From Drosophila pseudoobscura (taxonomy: Eukaryota > Arthropoda > Insecta > Diptera > Drosophilidae): 64,000 bases of DNA. A program made the translations under genes and the position numbers. Shown in pieces: positions 23,901 through 33,921 of this stretch (its first letter is position 1; the number at the start of each line of letters is the position of its first letter). A model generated the notes under the pieces. The model did no database searches. It saw nothing but the letters and a program-made list of their open reading frames with translations, and was not told the DNA's origin. The DNA is taken from contig NC_046683.1 of assembly GCF_009870125.1 (NCBI RefSeq), forward strand, positions 59,287,869 to 59,351,868, written 5' to 3'.

Positions 23901-26900
23901 TAGTTGATTAGATCCAGCTCGTAGTTCTGCCACGACTCGCGCACCTGCTTGAGGAACTCCTCGAGGGCCATCTCGCCCTGGGCCACCAGAATGATGTCTT
24001 TGACGATGCCCTCGTTCTTCTGCAGATTGACATCCCACACCTGTCCGAGCGTGAGGTCGGAGATGACCCAGTTGACGCGCAGCTGCTTTGTCAGCTGCTT
24101 CCAGTGGCGCTCCTTGAGGGCGTCCGACTTGAGCTCCACGATCAGCATGTTCACCTTGATGTAGCTCTGGATGAGCTTCTTCACGTACTCGTACGACTCG
24201 TACATGCGGAGGCGGGCGGGCAGCTCCTTTAGCTGTGCCATCATGGCCTCCAGCTGCTGGCGCAGCTTGCGCGGCTGCACCGAGAGCCAGGGCTTCTCGC
24301 GCGTCTCGTCGATCTGGGTCCACACCTTCGAGAGCTCTCCCCACACTCCGCGCAGGTCCTGCAGCTCCTCGAGCGCCACATTCATGCGCTCGGCACTGTT
24401 GTTGGGCACCGCAGACTCCTGCAGCTCCAGGGCTTCCTTGGCCTTGGCCACATTGTCGCGCTCCTCCTTGAGGCGCGAGTACTTGCTCTCGAAGATCTGC
24501 AGCTGCTGGAGAGCATCGTCCGGACGGATCTTGCCGCCCGTGGGCTTGGTCTTCTCCCAGTCGTTGAGGAAGTCGACGGTGCGCGTCTCCACGGCCTTGT
24601 CCTCGGCCACGATCTTGGCCTGCAGGCTCGCAACCTGCGTCTGGATGGCTGTGTCCTTGCGCTTGATGATCTCATTGAAGGCCGACCACTCGCCTTCGAT
24701 GTTGTCTACGTGCAGCCAGTTGTTGGGGAACTGGAAGCGCTGGCGCTCGAGTATGCGCTGCGCCTCCCTGAACACCTCCACTTGCTTGTCCCAGGATATC
24801 ATGTCCTTCTTCAGCGACTGCACGTAGGTGATGAAACTGACGGCATCCGAGGTGCTGGCCGCCTCAATGCTCTGCATCTCGAGGTCAGTGCGCGACTTGG
24901 ACACCTTGCCGTGGAAGCTGGTCATCTCGGTGCCCAGCAGCGTTCCAAATTTACCCAGCGCCTCCTTGTGCCACGAGTCGTACTTCAGAGTGACCTTGGC
25001 CTGCACCTTGGCGTAATCGATGATGATGGGGCCATAGGCGCGACGGGTGTCCGACGTGTCGAAGGTGGTGCGCGACTGCTTGATGTCGTTGAGGCACTTG
25101 ATCCACAAGTTGACATCCTCGCCCAGGCGGCCGTACAACATGTCTGCCTGCAGATCCCACAGGCTCTGGTAGCGCAGCCACTCGTCCACATAGTTGCGCA
25201 CCTCGCCCACCTTGTTGTTGATGGCCCCGTAGGCACTTTCCAGGATCTTGCCCTCGGGCAGCTTCGTCAGCAGATTGCGGTACGTCTGCGAGACGGGTTT
25301 CTCCAGGCCCACCTGGTAGCGGGTGCTCTGGAGGCGCATCTGCGAGGTGACGATCGCCTGCCAGGCGAAGAACTGCTGCATGATCTGGAAGCGGGCCTCC
25401 TCAATGGAGGGATACAGATACATTTGCTGATTGGTGATGCGGATCTCGTGCACGGCGTTCTGGATCTGCGGCTCTCCTCCGAGCTTGTGCGTGGGCTGGG
25501 CCGGGGCATCAGTGTCCATGGAGGTGTCCACCTCCTTCTTGTTGCCAGTCAAGGCCTCAGTCCAGGCCTGGATACCCGCCTGCAGGCGCAGCGCCAGCTT
25601 CTTCTCCACCTCCTCATCCAGACGCGTGACCCAAACGCTCAAATTGGAATACTGACGCAGCGAAAGGTCATCGACTGCGTGTTGAATCTTCGAGAGAATC
25701 TCCACAAAGGTGGCAGCACTATAGGGACACGTCTCCAGCGAACGCACATCCACATCCAGTTGCTCCTCAACCACCAACAAGTCATCCACCTATAAACAGA
25801 GGGAAACATTCAGTTTCATTCAGAATTTCACTCCCTTAATGTGGGTTTACCTTCTCCTGGAACTGCGTAACGCATTCGGAGAGACGGAGAACGTAAGGAT
25901 CCAGCTTGTACGATTCCCAAACGAGTCCTATTCCCTCGGAGACCAAGTTCAAGACATCTTTGCGCAGTCCTGCCACCAGCGGCACAATGCTGGCCCGATC
26001 CTCGATCTAGATGGAAGTCATTTGGTTAGTTGAGCGATTCGTGTAAAGTATAGAAAGTGATTCTTCATTTGCATGCGGGAGTAGAACAAAGAGCTGGAAC
26101 TAGGAAATCAAATGGTGGTTGCAGGTACAGGTACAGGGAATATTTGGAGGGAATTAACAAACGCTTTTGGGGGAGGTACAACAACGCAACAACACTACCT
26201 TGAATACGGAATTTTGTGCTAGACTCCTATTATTAAGCTGCATGAAAGAAAGGTTGTTGTAGGTTCGGTAGAGATTCAGAGAGAGAGAGAGAGAGATAAG
26301 GGGTTTCTTGTGGTGGGTCTATTGGTTTATGGTCTCTATGTGACGTGTGTACTAGTGTCTGGTGTCTAGTGTCTGGTGGTGGGTAACAAAATTCAAGCTG
26401 CACGCCAGGAACAAAGCAATGCAAAGAGAACAAAGTGGAGCCAGTGGTTGACTCCAGCACGGTGACATCGTGTGGGTGTGGGTGTGATTGTGGCACAGTG
26501 GAGTGTATAAAGAGTGTTGAGAGAAATGCCTGACTGATATCAAGTGAATCTCTAGATGCTCTCCAGAGATTCATTTGATGACAGCCCTTCTTGGAGTGAA
26601 GAGACCCTTCAACGGAAGCTCACCTTCTCCAGGGTGCGTTCGTAGGTGCGAACACTCTCAATCAGCGATATAGCATACGGATAGATCTGGTTTGCCTGAT
26701 GCGCCTTGTTCACAATGGTGAGCGGAACTCTGCAGAAAGACAAGCCATGAAATCCAAGCTCTATCCAAGATAGAGCGCTCGTTTACATACCTGAATCCCA
26801 GATTCTTGATATTCCGCACCTCCTTGGCCAGCGTGATGATCTCTGGCAGAAAGTTGACCCTCAGTCGCAGAACATTGCCACGTCCAGTGCGAGAGCGCGT

Positions 26901-29900
26901 CGACTCAATTGTGAAAATGCGACCAGTGCTGCCAAAGTTGCGCTCCTGCACCTTGCGGGCCCACTCGTTGAACACCTCAACGGTGGAGAGCTTGGCGCGG
27001 AAGCTAACGCCGTCTTCCTTCAGCCTCTGGCCCTCGATGTGGGTCTCCCAGCCCTTGCCCAGCACATCCTCCACGCGCTTCAAGTACATCGTCAGCTGGT
27101 TGTCGATCTGACGGGCCCAAATTATGGAGCCCGCCACCGGGGGCAGGTCTCGCACCGAGGAGAGGCGGCAGCTCTTGCTCTGCGGATACTGCACCTTGAA
27201 TTTCTCGTGCAGGGCCTCGATGTCGTCCTTCACACGCTGTATCAGCTGCGTCTGGTACTCCCGTATGGCGCCGCGTATATGCGGGCGCACAAACAGCGCA
27301 TTGAAGCGCGAGAAGATGCGGAACATCTCGTTGGCATTCTTAGCCGTTCCCAGTTGGTCGCGCAAATGAGCCGTGATGCGAGTCTCCACGCGATCTGTGA
27401 GCGAAAGGAATCAGTTTTAGTGATTTTCAAGTTTAGTGAACCGTACAGAACACGGTTCACTTACCAATCTTCTCCTCGTAGCGCTTCACTGCTGCCTCCC
27501 AGGCCTCGGAGCCCTCCTTGGTTATGTCCAAGCAATCCACTTCCTTGACATTTTCGTAAGCAAGATTCACCTCTTCGATGGCATTGGCATCGGCGGCGTC
27601 CAGGCTGTAGGGCTGCTTGGTCTCCACGGTGCTGCCGTCATCGCCAACGGCCTGCTTGGTGGGACGCAGGACGCGCAGGATAACAGTGCGCAGCTGTTCG
27701 TGCTGGCGCCGGAACTTGCGCATGTGCTCCATGCGGGTCTGCAGCTTCTTGTGGGCGGGCGACACGCGCCACACCATCTTCAAGTGTTCATCCCGCTTCT
27801 TCTTCACAATGTCGCGGAGCAGGCCCTGCAGCTTGTCGTACTCGTCGTCCCAGCAGCTGAAGATCTCGAAGCACTGGTTCATCACGCGCTCGAACTCGTC
27901 GAAGGGAATGTGCATGAGTCGCCGAGTGCCCAGCACCTTGAGCAGCTGCTGCGACAGATCCCGCGAGATGGCCTCGATCAGCTTGAGGCAGCGCTGGATG
28001 GGATACTTGGTGTTGCGCACCTTCCGCAGATGCGAGAAGATCTGCTGCACAGCCGGCCGGATCTTCTCCAGCTCCGTGGCAGACAGCAGATCGTTGATGG
28101 GGAAGTCCTTCATCAGGGGATTGTAGTCGGCCACAGTGGCCAGAGCCTGCTTCAGCTCCGTGTCCGTATCGAACGAGACGGTGGCATGGAAGCGCTTGCC
28201 ATGCTTCAGTATGTCCAAAGTCAGAGCCACCTCCGGGGACTCGCCCTTCTCTTGGATGCGATACAGGGCACGCTCCAGATTTAGCCAGAAAGAGATTTCC
28301 TACAAAAATGCGATATAAGAATAACAAATTTGTTTTCCATAAATCATTTTTATACCCGGAACTCGCAGAATTTAGGGATATATTAGCGGTGTGTAACACC
28401 CAGAATGAAGAGTTTCTGAACCCCCATAAAGCCAGGTCTGTCTGTCTGTCCTTTAGTATAGATGATCTGCCCTGATCTAAGGGCTAAGGAGCAACCAAAT
28501 TTGATGTGGAGACGTCTGTGAGTTAAAATTTCGGCCCTCCCCCTTCACTGCCGGATGTGGATCAGTTTGAATCCATTTCCAGTGGCTGGCTACTCTACCC
28601 CTTCCACGCGCTTAGTCATTCTCCCTTTCTCTCGCTGTCTCACTCTTAATCGTAGAGTGTGTGCTCGCACTTCCCGATATGGCTATCTCTGTTTTGTAGT
28701 CATAAACAAGACAGTGAGAGAGAGAGGGAGAGCATACGGTAGTCATCGGCTCTGATACCGATTCCGGCGCTTACGTATAATATGTATTGTATAGACTAAT
28801 CAGTATAATCAGAAAAGCTGACTGAGTACCGGGTGTAAAAGTTGCCAACGTTTCCGAAAGTTCTCACCTGCAGCGCTGTACCCGATCCGGGGTCACGGTT
28901 CAGCTTGGTGACCTTCTTGATTTCGGTGATCCAGCGATTGACGCCGTTCTGCAGCTGGTTGAGGAACGAAGAGTCCTCCACCTTGTCGCCAAAGTCCACC
29001 ACCTTGGCCTTACGTCCCTCATCGGCGCACTTGCGGATCACTGCGTTGACGATCTGGTGAGCCGTCAGGGTAATCTCCGGTATATCAATGTTCTGCTGCA
29101 GGTGCAGCAGACCCATCTCCAGCTCCGCCAGCTTCTTCTCCACCGACGGGGCCATCTTGTCGCCATCCCGGTCCGCACGACCCGACTCCTTGACGTACGA
29201 CTTGAAGTAGGGGGCCAGGGACTTGCTGATGAACGCGTGGAGCGTCTCGTACGGGGAGCCATCGGAGAAGTTGATCAGTCGCAGCTGGGAGTGAATCGAC
29301 TTGTCCGCCTCCACCACAACGCCCCGCTTGATACATGCCAGCGAGGCCATGCGGCTGTTGGTGAAGTGTACGTCATTGCTGATTTGGTACGACACCTGCT
29401 CCTTCTCCTCCTCCCCCTCCGCCGGCTGTTCGCTATCATCCTCTGCAAGAATCAAGGAAATAAATCACTAATGTGGCTGCTATCGCACTGTTTCATTCAC
29501 CCACATTGCACGGCCTCGCCGCCTATCTGGCCATGAGCTCAATGGCGTGGCACTGACATCATTTCATTACCAAGGCGTCACCTTCGAAAAATTCAGCGGC
29601 CAAGGGAAAAACCTTCAAAATTCGAACAGCCAAGGCTGGACCTTGGCGCTGTCATTGCTCCCACATTTGTTGGCCCCGGTGCCAATGTCAATGACAACGC
29701 TCAATGCCGCAAGTCAATGGAATAGGTACGTACGCAGGCCCAAGGTCGCGCCACTCCGCTTCGTGTTGCTTCCGCAAACAAACTTGTTGATTCTGTTTGT
29801 AAACAACCGAAAGCCGGCCGGCAATCGATGCCACAGGTGGCAGCATTGTTCAGCTGATTTTTAGCACATTTCTATCGATTATTTAGTCCGTGACGTCATG

Positions 29901-30417
29901 CGCTGACGATATGCGCAGAACCAGTTTTACGAAAAAAGGTTAACAAAAACAACAGCTGCATTGATGTTTAACAAAAACTCCGTGCATTTGAGAAACACAC
30001 TAAGAATGACTCATTTTGGGTTGAATGAATAGACTCTTGGACATGGCCTTTCCGAACTGAGTACTTTACATGCAGTTTATAGACTTTCTCCTGGCCCAGG
30101 GAACGCCATATTGTGCAATTTTATTTTGCAGTGGCGTCCCAGGTGCCAGCCCTGCAGAAAAAAGCGTGCTCACCTTTAATGCAGTTCCGCTGCACATACA
30201 GCGCCTGCACCTGGGGGTCCGAGAGAAACTTTCTGATAGTCTCCTGGTTGACCGGGTCGTCCAGGGCTTTATTCAGAGATTGCGGCACCACTTCGTCATC
30301 GGGCAGCAAGATAGTGACTGCCTTTCGCAGATAATTTGCAAATGCATCGTAGTTGGCTATTGATACATTCACGCCGGGATCCACCGATGTGTCGGTGTTT
30401 TCCAGGGAATCACCCAT
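11994..30417 (-). CDS. Dhc64C: Cytoplasmic dynein heavy chain 1, Dhc64C, 13 coding exons, 4,641 aa
   Basis: Minus-end-directed microtubule motor subunit. Coding exons: 30417-30174, 29442-28868, 28299-27465, 27394-26791, 26729-26624, 26006-25851, 25789-21734, 21547-20395, 20040-17932, one of 17721-17526 or 16725-16527, 16019-15902, 15823-12219, 12159-11994. Every phase closes. The total is 13,926 nt with the downstream alternative exon, giving 4,641 residues, close to the D. melanogaster protein. The start is MGDSLEN. The tail and linker occupy roughly residues 1-1860. Walker A loops are GPAGTGKT in AAA1 (about residue 1894, 22606-22629), GPSGSGKST in AAA2 (near 21471-21497), GPPGSGKT in AAA3 (near 20010-20034) and GVSGAGKTT in AAA4 (near 18981-19008). 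Coiled coil 1 of the stalk ends exon 9. The microtubule-binding domain spans exons 10-12, then AAA5, AAA6 and the C-terminal domain follow. It is divergent from LeuRS-m. Confidence 0.97.
16527..16725 (-). CDS. Dhc64C: Dhc64C alternative exon 10b (stalk/microtubule-binding-domain entry)
   Basis: This 199-nt exon has an acceptor ending AATCAATCAG and a donor GTAAGC. It encodes the end of stalk coiled coil 1 ([20 protein letters not shown]) and the first part of the microtubule-binding domain ([19 protein letters not shown], then SNFGTENIT). It enters in phase 1 and leaves in phase 2. By its CLLLGE motif it resembles the animal dynein-1 consensus more closely than exon 10a, so it is probably the canonical form. 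Confidence 0.93.
17113..17142. repeat. CA microsatellite in the intron between the Dhc64C alternative exons
   Basis: CA-rich run on the plus strand (GT on the transcribed strand) in the roughly 800-nt intron that separates exons 10a and 10b. GT/GU tracts can bind splicing regulators. Such a role is conjecture here. Confidence 0.8.
17526..17721 (-). CDS. Dhc64C: Dhc64C alternative exon 10a (stalk/microtubule-binding-domain entry)
   Basis: This 196-nt exon has an acceptor ending CATCCACAG and a weaker donor GTACGC. It encodes the homologous segment to exon 10b ([20 protein letters not shown], then [19 protein letters not shown] and NLETDKIT), one residue shorter. Phases are identical to exon 10b. 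Using both exons, or neither, shifts the frame of exon 11, so only one can be used per productive mRNA. Several substitutions fall in the segment that meets the microtubule. Confidence 0.92.
20109..20373. repeat. Interspersed repeat copy in Dhc64C intron 8, inverted relative to the copy at 28.3 kb
   Basis: The block starts CTTTTACACCCGGTACTC and ends GAGTGCCGGGTATAAAAAAG, so its ends are inverted repeats. The reverse complement of its right end (TTTAGGGAT...GTAACACCCAGAA) matches the start of the element at 28347. It fills about three quarters of the 354-nt intron. Probably a small non-autonomous transposon. Confidence 0.65.
21613..21639 (-). CDS. Dhc64C: Candidate 27-nt cassette microexon in Dhc64C
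   Basis: The intron between exons 7 and 8 holds a 27-nt block. It is preceded by a branch-like TTACTAAAT and an acceptor ATCTTCAG, and followed by donor GTAACT. It reads GLGSTWVDK in the phase-0 frame shared by exons 7 and 8, so inclusion would add nine residues without a shift. The insertion point is just before VLQLYQI, ahead of the AAA2 Walker loop. The peptide resembles the end of exon 7 (GAAWMEK), which hints at a duplicated exon end. Expression is unproven. Confidence 0.5.
26279..26296. promoter_or_regulatory. GA-repeat tract in Dhc64C intron 5
   Basis: An uninterrupted GA run followed by GATAAG. Such tracts bind GAGA factor and CLAMP. If this chromosome arm is X-linked, as Muller D is in the pseudoobscura lineage, it could serve as an MSL recognition element. 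The sequence alone cannot show this. Confidence 0.4.
28347..28841. repeat. Interspersed repeat copy in Dhc64C intron 2
   Basis: Starts TTTTTATACCCGGAACTC and ends GAGTACCGGGTGTAAAAG, with inverted ends. It contains a GTCTGTCTGTC tract near 28437-28450, a feature reported for mini-me/DINE-1-like fly repeats. It shares its left 60 bp, in the opposite orientation, with the block at 20109-20373. The family name is inference. Confidence 0.65.
29815..29890. promoter_or_regulatory. Promoter-like motif cluster in Dhc64C intron 1
   Basis: Within about 75 bp there are ATCGAT (about 29824), CCACAGGTGGCAG (about 29831), CAGCTGAT (about 29851) and TATCGATT (about 29873). A CAGCTG box together with a DRE-like TATCGAT is a common housekeeping core-promoter set in flies. 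It may be an internal promoter or enhancer. Confidence 0.35.
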
Positions 30418-30782
30418 GTCCACCAATGGTTTTAAATACAAAATTCACGATTTAATGTGCACAATAAGAATTTTTCACAACTGCCTCGCCCAGTGAAAAT
30501 TACGTGTGCTCTTGTTTTCCTGCAGAAATGGCGATATGGTTCTGCCAGACTGCTGAAAAAATGTGCTAAAATCTGAGAACTTTACATGCAACCCTGGCCG
30601 AAGCGCTGCCGCATCGTTAGAATTAGTATTGCCAACAATGTATCAAGGCAAATTTTATGGCGTTGAACGAAGTGGCAACGCCATTTTCAAAACAGCTGAT
30701 CGTTTCGGTTTTTTTAATTTTGTTATTCAATAAGTCCGGCTGGCAGCTCAAATGTGCAGTTCAATCAATTAAAACAAACAAA
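30418..30782. promoter_or_regulatory. Shared divergent promoter of Dhc64C (-) and LeuRS-m (+)
   Basis: The two start codons are 365 bp apart and face away from each other, so both promoters and 5' leaders must fit here unless first exons lie elsewhere. I see no TATA box at a suitable place. A CAGCTGATCG box lies near 30693. The lack of a TATA box fits broad housekeeping promoters. Confidence 0.6.
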
Positions 30783-33563
30783 ATGCAGGCGCTACGCCAC
30801 ACGTGGACCTTGCGCGGCCTTCACTGGAGCTGCTGGAAGCGCTTTCTAACGCAAAGCTGCACTGGCAACGAGGTGAGAATTCCAATACAAAGGGGCCACA
30901 ACTAAAATGTATTTTTCACGGCAGTATTTGGAGCTGAGTAGCGATGTAAAGCATCGCATAGAGACCCACTGGCGGGACCAGCTCAGCGGCGGACAGTTTA
31001 ATGCCAAGCAGCCGGCAGACAAGTACTACGTGCTCTCCATGTTTCCCTATCCCTCGGGCAATCTGCACATGGGGCACGTGCGCGTCTATACGATCAGCGA
31101 TGCCGTGGCCCGTTTCCAGCGAATGTGCGGCAAGAACGTGTTCCAGCCCATTGGCTGGGACTCCTTCGGTCTGCCCGCCGAGAATGCCGCCAACCAGCGG
31201 GGAGTGGAGCCGGCCGCGTGGACGCAGCAGAACATAGCACAGATGAAGCAGCAGCTGCAGCGACTGGGCTGCTCCTTTGACTGGACGCACGAGCTGTCCA
31301 CGTGCAGTCCTCAGTACTACAGGTGGACGCAGCACCTCTTTCTGATGCTGCACAAGCGCGGACTGGCCTACCAGAACGAGGCACTGGTCAACTGGGATCC
31401 GGTGGACAAAACGGTGCTGGCCGATGAGCAGGTGGATGCAAACGGCTGCTCCTGGCGATCGGGCGCCAAGGTGGAGAAGAAACTGCTCAAGCAGTGGTTC
31501 ATCCGGACCAGTGCGTATGCCAAGCAGCTCCTAGACGGCTTGGACGATCCCACGTTGCGCGACTGGAGGGACATTATCAATCTGCAGCGGCACTGGATAG
31601 GAGAGTGCAATGGCTACGCCTTCACGCTGCTCACCTCCGCCTGCAACCTGTTGAGGGTGTGGACTGCCAATCCGGAGCATCTCAAGGATCCGAATGCCTT
31701 TCTCGTGCTCCGCAGCAAGCACTATCTCGCTAAACTGTCGGGTGCAGGGGGCCTCAGTGTGGAGAATCCATTTGCTAGCACCACCATTCCCGTGGTCTTC
31801 AGCGACGAGGCCGCCTTTCCACCAGACTGCGATGTCTATCTGGCGGCTCCCAGCTTTCGAGCCGAGGACAGGCAGCTGTGGGAGTCCTTTGGTCTGGCTA
31901 TCTGCGCATCTGGAACGGAAGAGACACGCCTCAATCCAGGAAACTGGGAGCTGCTCAGGAAGGAGGTGCTCCAGGCAGCCACCCGACTGAATGTTGGTGG
32001 CTATCGAGTGTCCTCCAAGCTGCAGGACTGGCTGATCTCACGACAGCGCTACTGGGGCACTCCCATTCCCATTGTGCACTGCCCAAAGTGCGGAGCAGTG
32101 CCCGTGCCCGAGGAACAGCTGCCAGTGACGCTGCCCAAACGGGAGTCCTCAGCCTCTGGGCAGGATGCCCTGTTCTGCGAGTGTCCAAAGTGCGGGGATC
32201 CAAAAGCGAAACGCGAGACTGACACCATGGATACGTTTGTCGATAGTTCCTGGTACTACCTGCGCTTTTTGGATGCCCACAACTCGGAGCGCATCTTTGA
32301 TCCCACCCTCGCGAGCCAGTTCATGCCCGTGGACCTGTACATCGGAGGCAAGGAGCATGCCGTGCTGCATTTGTACTATGCCCGATTCATGAACCACTTC
32401 CTGAACAACTGCGGCCTCTCGCCCACCAGCGAACCCTTCTCCCGCCTGCTGGTCCAAGGCATGGTCATGGGCCGCTCCTATCGCGTCAAGGGCAGCGGAC
32501 GATACGTGCGCGAGGACGAGGTGGAGGTAGTGAACGCCAAGAAGAACCAGGCGCTGCTCAAGGAGACCAAAGAGCCCGTGGTGATGACCTGGGAGAAGAT
32601 GTCCAAGTCCAAGCAGAACGGCGTGGAGCCAGGCGAAATGTTCGACCAGTACGGCACGGACACCACTCGCCTGATTATTCTCGCCGATGTGGCACCCACC
32701 TCTCATCGGAATTGGTCGAGTGCAAGTATGGCCCAAGGACTATTAGGAGATGTTTAGGGCTGATTTAATCGCGGTTTTTTTCAGCCTTTCCTGGTATACT
32801 CAACTGGCAGAAACGACTCTGGCTGACGCTGCAGGAGTTTCAGGCAGCACGCGAGGAGGCTTCCACAGAGGTGGATGTCAGTAGCGAGCAGTTTCTGGAG
32901 GAGGATGCCAAGCTCTTTGACGCCCGCAACTTCTACGTCAAGGGCGCCACATTCAACTATCGCCATGCGCATCAGCTGAGCGTGGCCATCTCCAAGATGC
33001 AGGGATTAACCAACTCCTTGAGGGTGAGTCTCCTCCAGTCTGCCTGCTGGCAATCATTGCTAATCATGTCTTCTCAGCGCACGCCCAAGCACATTCAGCG
33101 CCATGGCAAGCAGTTTGAACGCGCCCTGGCTGCCCAAATCATCATGCTGGCCCCCATGGCGCCTCACTTTGCCTCCGAGCTGTGGTCCAAGTTTGTGTCC
33201 GTTAAGGGTCGACTGAACGACGCCAGCCAGGAGCTGCAGTGGGGAGAGGATGTGCTGTCGCAGCGATGGCCGGACATCGATGCCGCATACAACCTGGACC
33301 TGAGCATCAAGGTGAACGGCTTCGAGAACTGTGTGATCAAGGTACAGCGCACGCTCCTGGACAAGGTGACGCACAGCGATGCCATGGACATAGCCTTCAA
33401 CACGGAGTCGGTGACCTCGTACCTCATCGACAAGAAGATACGGACCACCAATTTCGTGCTGTATCCGGGCATCGAGGCCATCCTCAACATCTACGTGGAC
33501 AAGGTGCAGAAGAAGGCGAAACCGGCAAGCAGCAACGATACGGACAAGGTGCTGGCAGAGTAG
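30783..33563 (+). CDS. LeuRS-m: Mitochondrial leucyl-tRNA synthetase, four exons, 871 aa
   Basis: Charges mitochondrial tRNA-Leu. Coding exons are 30783-30872, 30925-32725, 32785-33023 and 33078-33563. The introns are only 52, 59 and 54 nt, all GT..AG, and phases close to give 871 residues, normal for the class. The N terminus (MQALRHTWTLRGLHWSCWKR) is basic and free of acidic residues, as in a mitochondrial presequence. The HIGH signature appears as HMGH in YPSGNLHMGHVRVYTI (near 31068). The editing (CP1) domain lies in exon 2. A zinc-ribbon-like CPKCG pair is near 32081-32195. The KMSKS loop is WEKMSKSKQNG (near 32590). The anticodon-binding domain is in exons 3-4. The last intron is a multiple of three without a stop, so it can be mistaken for coding sequence. 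Confidence 0.95.
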
Positions 33564-33921
33564 CTGCGTCCGAGACTATGATTACTATATTATTAAGTGG
33601 ATGGGCACAGTTATGGATTATGCGGAACTGGTTGGACCGGTTGCATCGGTTGGGACCCGTGGAAATGCATTTCCGTTAGATTGGTACTCTTTAATCATGT
33701 TTAATGTTAAATATTTATAAAAATTGGACTAGTTGTATGCCTGCGCTTTACAAGATTGGTCTCTCGCGAGTCTCGGATCGGATGTAAATGCCTAGGATCA
33801 TTGGAATATATAACGTTTGCATGTCGCATGTCGCGGGGTGCTCTTCTAACTAAAAGCAAATAAGTCTACGAACTCCACGCGCCCCCTCGGGGGCCTCTCC
33901 TTCCTGCCTCCCTGTCCTCCA
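33564..33921. other. 3' untranslated and intergenic region between convergent genes
   Basis: LeuRS-m (+) and the LRRC49-like gene (-) converge across 358 bp. The AT-rich segment at 33695-33725 (ATTTATAAAAATT) probably carries the LeuRS-m 3' end. A GC-rich perfect hairpin, GCCCC-CTCG-GGGGC, lies at 33881-33894 in the 3' leader of the minus-strand gene. Confidence 0.5.

Noticed and set aside
33024..33077. Possible extra 18 residues in LeuRS-m from reading through intron 3
   Set aside because: The 54 nt are bounded by GTGAGT and TTCTCAG, and the neighbouring introns are of the same size. Removal fits the family's continuous sequence (NSLR joined to RTPKHIQ).
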